Shown here one piece after another: positions 61,298 to 64,000 of a stretch of 64,000 nt of DNA. The notes under the pieces were generated by a model. The model made no database searches and was not told the origin of the DNA. It saw only the letters and a program-made list of their open reading frames with translations. Location: contig CANTFK010000164.1 of the NCBI GenBank assembly GCA_947646735.1, positions 62,001 through 126,000 of the forward strand, given 5' to 3'. The position numbers and the translations under genes are program-made. The first letter of the stretch is position 1; every line of letters starts with the position of its first letter. Source of the stretch: Peronospora farinosa (taxonomy: Eukaryota > Oomycota > Peronosporomycetes > Peronosporales > Peronosporaceae).

Positions 61298-63604
61298 ATG
61301 GGCTCCAAATTGTCCATAGGTCGAAACGTCACGCAGCGTCAGAGCTCGTTGATGCGACTACATAAGCGTATACACACACTGTTGTATGTATGGATACGCT
61401 TTTGGATCTTCGCAACGGGCCTGGAGAAGCATGAGGAGTTGGTATGGCGTCTTGCACAGCAACTTAAGCACAGCGTGTACCGTACAGCAACTGAAAAGTA
61501 TGCATTTTTCCATCACCTGGTCATAACACTTGTCGAGCTCTGGCTACGAACGCTGCATGCGGTGTTAGTACCCGACGTGTTCACACGTTATGTGTGTGCA
61601 ACGTTTGTACTACATATTGTATATGAATTACAGTCTATTGTTCGCCAAGTATTGGGCACTACGTGCCTAAAACTTACAGCAAAAGGACGAAGGACACTGA
61701 GACTCAGATATCAGTTGGAGAATGCCAAGACATTTCATGAACGCCAGTCAATTGCTGGAGAATTGGATAAACTTGAGGGTAAAGACAAATGGCGTGAAGA
61801 TCCAGTGTCGGGGCTCTTTTTGTACGAACGAGTGATGAATAAGACACAAGTTTATAAGAAACTAAAGCTTAAAAATGAGGTTATTAGACTTATGTTCTCT
61901 CTAAGAGCGGGGTTACTGAGGAAACATTGGGGACTAGGCAATCCTCAATTGTATTCAGTTAGTAAAGGTACGCGGCTGTATGTATCGGTGAAAGGATTCT
62001 GTGTGACGTGTACCTAATCTCTATATGCTGCTGCAGTGGGAACAAAACACGTGATTGAAGAGTATTTGGACACAATCGTACAGTCGATGAACGTTGTGCT
62101 ACGTGCAAAAGGAGCGGACGAAGACAATGACGAGTTGTCTATTGACAACAAGTTGGCATTCTTTAGCGAGACACGTCATGCTTATGGTCGTTCGGCCTTG
62201 ATGCTTTCTGGTGGTGGAGCACATGGATTCTATCACGCTGGCGTAATCAAAGCTTTGGTGGAAAACAATTTGCTGCCGATTGTAATTGCTGGATCATCGG
62301 CAGGGTCGATCTTAGCTGGAGCTATTGGTGTCCGTAATGATGATGAAGTACTGGGCTTTTTGTCGGGAGAGTCTGTGAATCTCAGTTTCTTGAGACCAAA
62401 CATTACGGAACAGGATCGAGTTGCTTACATACCATCATTCTTGCCCCCAATTCAGATGCTGTTTCCTAAAGGAGGTTTTGAGCTCGTGCGAGATGCTTTT
62501 GTCTTGCTGAATCGATTTCTAGACAAGCACTTCTTATTAGACACGAAAACGCTACGGGACTGTTTGCGCAGTTTAATGGGTGACTACACCTTCAGAGAGG
62601 CCTATGATAGAACCGGTCGGATCATTAACGTCACAGTGACCCCGCTAAATGCCGATGACTATCCTCAGTTGCTCAACTATCTCACGGCTCCAAATGTGAT
62701 TATTTGGTCGGCGTCCCTAGCGTCTTGCGCGATTCCAAACGTTTTCTGTCCTGTCGAGCTTCTGGCCAAGGACGAGAAAGGTAACATCGTCCCTTACTAT
62801 CGCGAGGGGCTTAAGTGGAGTGATGGTAGTGTCGAGTGCGATCTGCCTATGGAACGACTGTCAGAACTCTTCAACGTGAATCACTTCATCGTCAGCCAAG
62901 TCAACATTCATTACAAGATTGTGTCAGGCCATTCGGCGTTTGGAAACGAACAAACTGGTAGCCTCATGAGCTTCCTTAAGAAGCAAATGAAGGCGTACAT
63001 AAAAAATATTGCCGTGTTTGGGCTGAAAACCTCTGTGCTGAAGTTCCTTGGCATCGGGCTAATTCCTCTGATAACCCAAAAATACGAAGGCGATATCACC
63101 ATCTGCCCCACCGACAAGATCCCCGCCACGACATTGCTGCGAACAGTGCTGAGCAATCCATCACGTGAAACTTTTCCAGATATCTTGCTGGCTGGCGAGC
63201 GGGCGTGTTGGCCAGCAGTTGCACGGATTCGTACCATGTGCCGCGTAGAGTTTGCATTAGAACGCGCAGTGCGGTACTTGCGTGGAGAGCAAGCTTTTGA
63301 AGACGAACGACGAAGCGGGCGGAAGGCAATTGGCCGTGTGCCGTCTTTTTACACCTCACCAAGCTCTATGAATCTGTCGAATTTGGATCAGTCGCCCCCC
63401 GGCCCGCGAAGTTATGCCTCACCACCAACTAGCGAAGGAAAGCGATCTCGACATCGAAGCCTTGACGACGGAGAGATTATAGATGCCATGAGTAGCCCTG
63501 TTACGAATCATATGCGCCGAAACAGATCCATGAACATCGCAGGGGCTGTTCTGTCCATCGATGCAGGTGCCAACGCTTCCGACTTGAAACACTGTAATCG
63601 ATGA
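61298..63604 (+). CDS. Patatin-type triacylglycerol lipase (SDP1/TGL4-like), two exons
   Basis: Exons 61298-61967 and 62037-63604 give 745 residues. The enzyme type hydrolyses storage triacylglycerol on lipid droplets. The N-terminal third matches the DUF3336 region of SDP1/TGL3-4-5 lipases (about 1-250), with a hydrophobic stretch (IRFWIFATGLEKHEELVWRL). The patatin domain has the oxyanion hole SGGGAHGFYHAGV, the nucleophile elbow GSSAGS (Ser311) and the catalytic Asp in SDGSVECDLP (D486). The C-terminal 120 residues are Ser/Arg-rich and probably disordered, with possible phosphorylation sites. Release of fatty acids from this enzyme would feed the neighbouring acyl-CoA dehydrogenase pathway, but adjacency alone is weak evidence of co-regulation. 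Its stop is 55 bp from the convergent gene on the minus strand. Confidence 0.9.
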
Positions 63605-63659
63605 AAAAAACGCAGCTTCATGACATTTGCTACAGTTGTATTCATTATTTTTAATCTGT

Positions 63660-64000
63660 TTACCATGTCCTGGGATCACTAACTCCAAAAGTCAGCGCAT
63701 CGAAAAAACTTGTCACCGGTTCTGGTGCACAGAAAATCTGCCGCACGTAAAAGTCTGGTAGGGTCGATATTTTCTCGTGTAGATCACCTAACTGCTCCTG
63801 CAGTATTCGCCGCTCCTCTTGCAGCGTAATTATTCTCTCCTCATCCGCTAGACGAACTACATCCGACACACAGTCACGAAGCACTACTTCGACCCCACGA
63901 CTACACTCTAGCCGGCCCAGCTGCATCTGAAAGCGTTGTAGTCGTGCTTCCAAGCATACACGCTCGCGCTCCGCAGCCTTCTTAGCATTGACATGCTCCA
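63660..64000 (-). CDS. C-terminal part of a coiled-coil protein, cut by the window edge
   Basis: The minus-strand frame is open from the window end to a TAA at 63660-63662. The first half has charged heptads (NAKKAAERERVCLEARLQRF, then EERRILQEQLGDLHEKISTL), a coiled coil. The last 35 residues look globular (LPDFYVRQIFCAPEPVTSFF). The start lies beyond 64000. No family recognised. Confidence 0.6.
   Translation of the reverse strand, partial: EHVNAKKAAERERVCLEARLQRFQMQLGRLECSRGVEVVLRDCVSDVVRLADEERIITLQEERRILQEQLGDLHEKISTLPDFYVRQIFCAPEPVTSFFDALTFGVSDPRTW

Noticed and set aside
59162..63604. An acyl-CoA dehydrogenase-lipase operon-like cluster
   Set aside because: Eukaryotic context with separate genes and introns; adjacency of two lipid genes may be chance and nothing in the sequence shows shared control.

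Overview
This window looks like nuclear DNA of an oomycete, probably a Peronosporales member (Phytophthora or downy mildew group). The strongest clue is a tandem pair of cellulose synthases, each with an N-terminal PH domain, an architecture known from oomycetes. Short GT-AG introns, compact gene spacing and chromodomain Gypsy retrotransposons agree. I cannot name the species from sequence alone.

Layout. (1) 1-16,133 is nested LTR retrotransposons. A minus-strand chromodomain Gypsy element (492-11,127) with both LTRs sits inside an LTR of opposite orientation (1-491 plus 11,128-11,833). That LTR lies in a second, plus-strand, deletion-bearing Gypsy element (11,834-16,133). Both elements carry an antisense reading frame near the 3' end. 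(2) About 16,150-27,787 is AT-rich. I read it as non-autonomous Helitrons in minus orientation joined head to tail (junctions 18,994/18,995, 20,518/20,519, 22,362/22,363, 23,886/23,887). A two-monomer block of 3,368 bp is duplicated almost exactly. A 5'-truncated LINE with a 15-bp target duplication has inserted in the last monomer. (3) 28,090-64,000 is a gene-rich segment of housekeeping genes with one LINE relic and a few small repeats.

Genes in the gene-rich part, left to right: a decayed minus-strand gene; ORC4 (four exons, degenerate ATPase motifs); an unknown four-exon minus-strand gene; a MINDY-3-type deubiquitinase; a single-pass membrane protein; SEC23 with a Q/G/Y-rich N-terminus; two cellulose synthases; a Gemin6-like Sm-fold protein followed at once by a 52-codon ORF; a RasGAP-START fusion; a TBC-like fragment; the U5/tri-snRNP factor PRP6; a mitochondrial acyl-CoA dehydrogenase; a patatin-type triacylglycerol lipase; and the C-terminal end of a coiled-coil protein cut by the window edge.

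The host genes do not form a pathway. They cover replication licensing, ubiquitin editing, COPII transport, wall synthesis, snRNP biology, Ras signalling and fatty-acid metabolism. Exon boundaries were set by eye from GT/AG sites and reading phase, so they are predictions. I found no tRNA, rRNA, CRISPR array or convincing RXLR effector gene.
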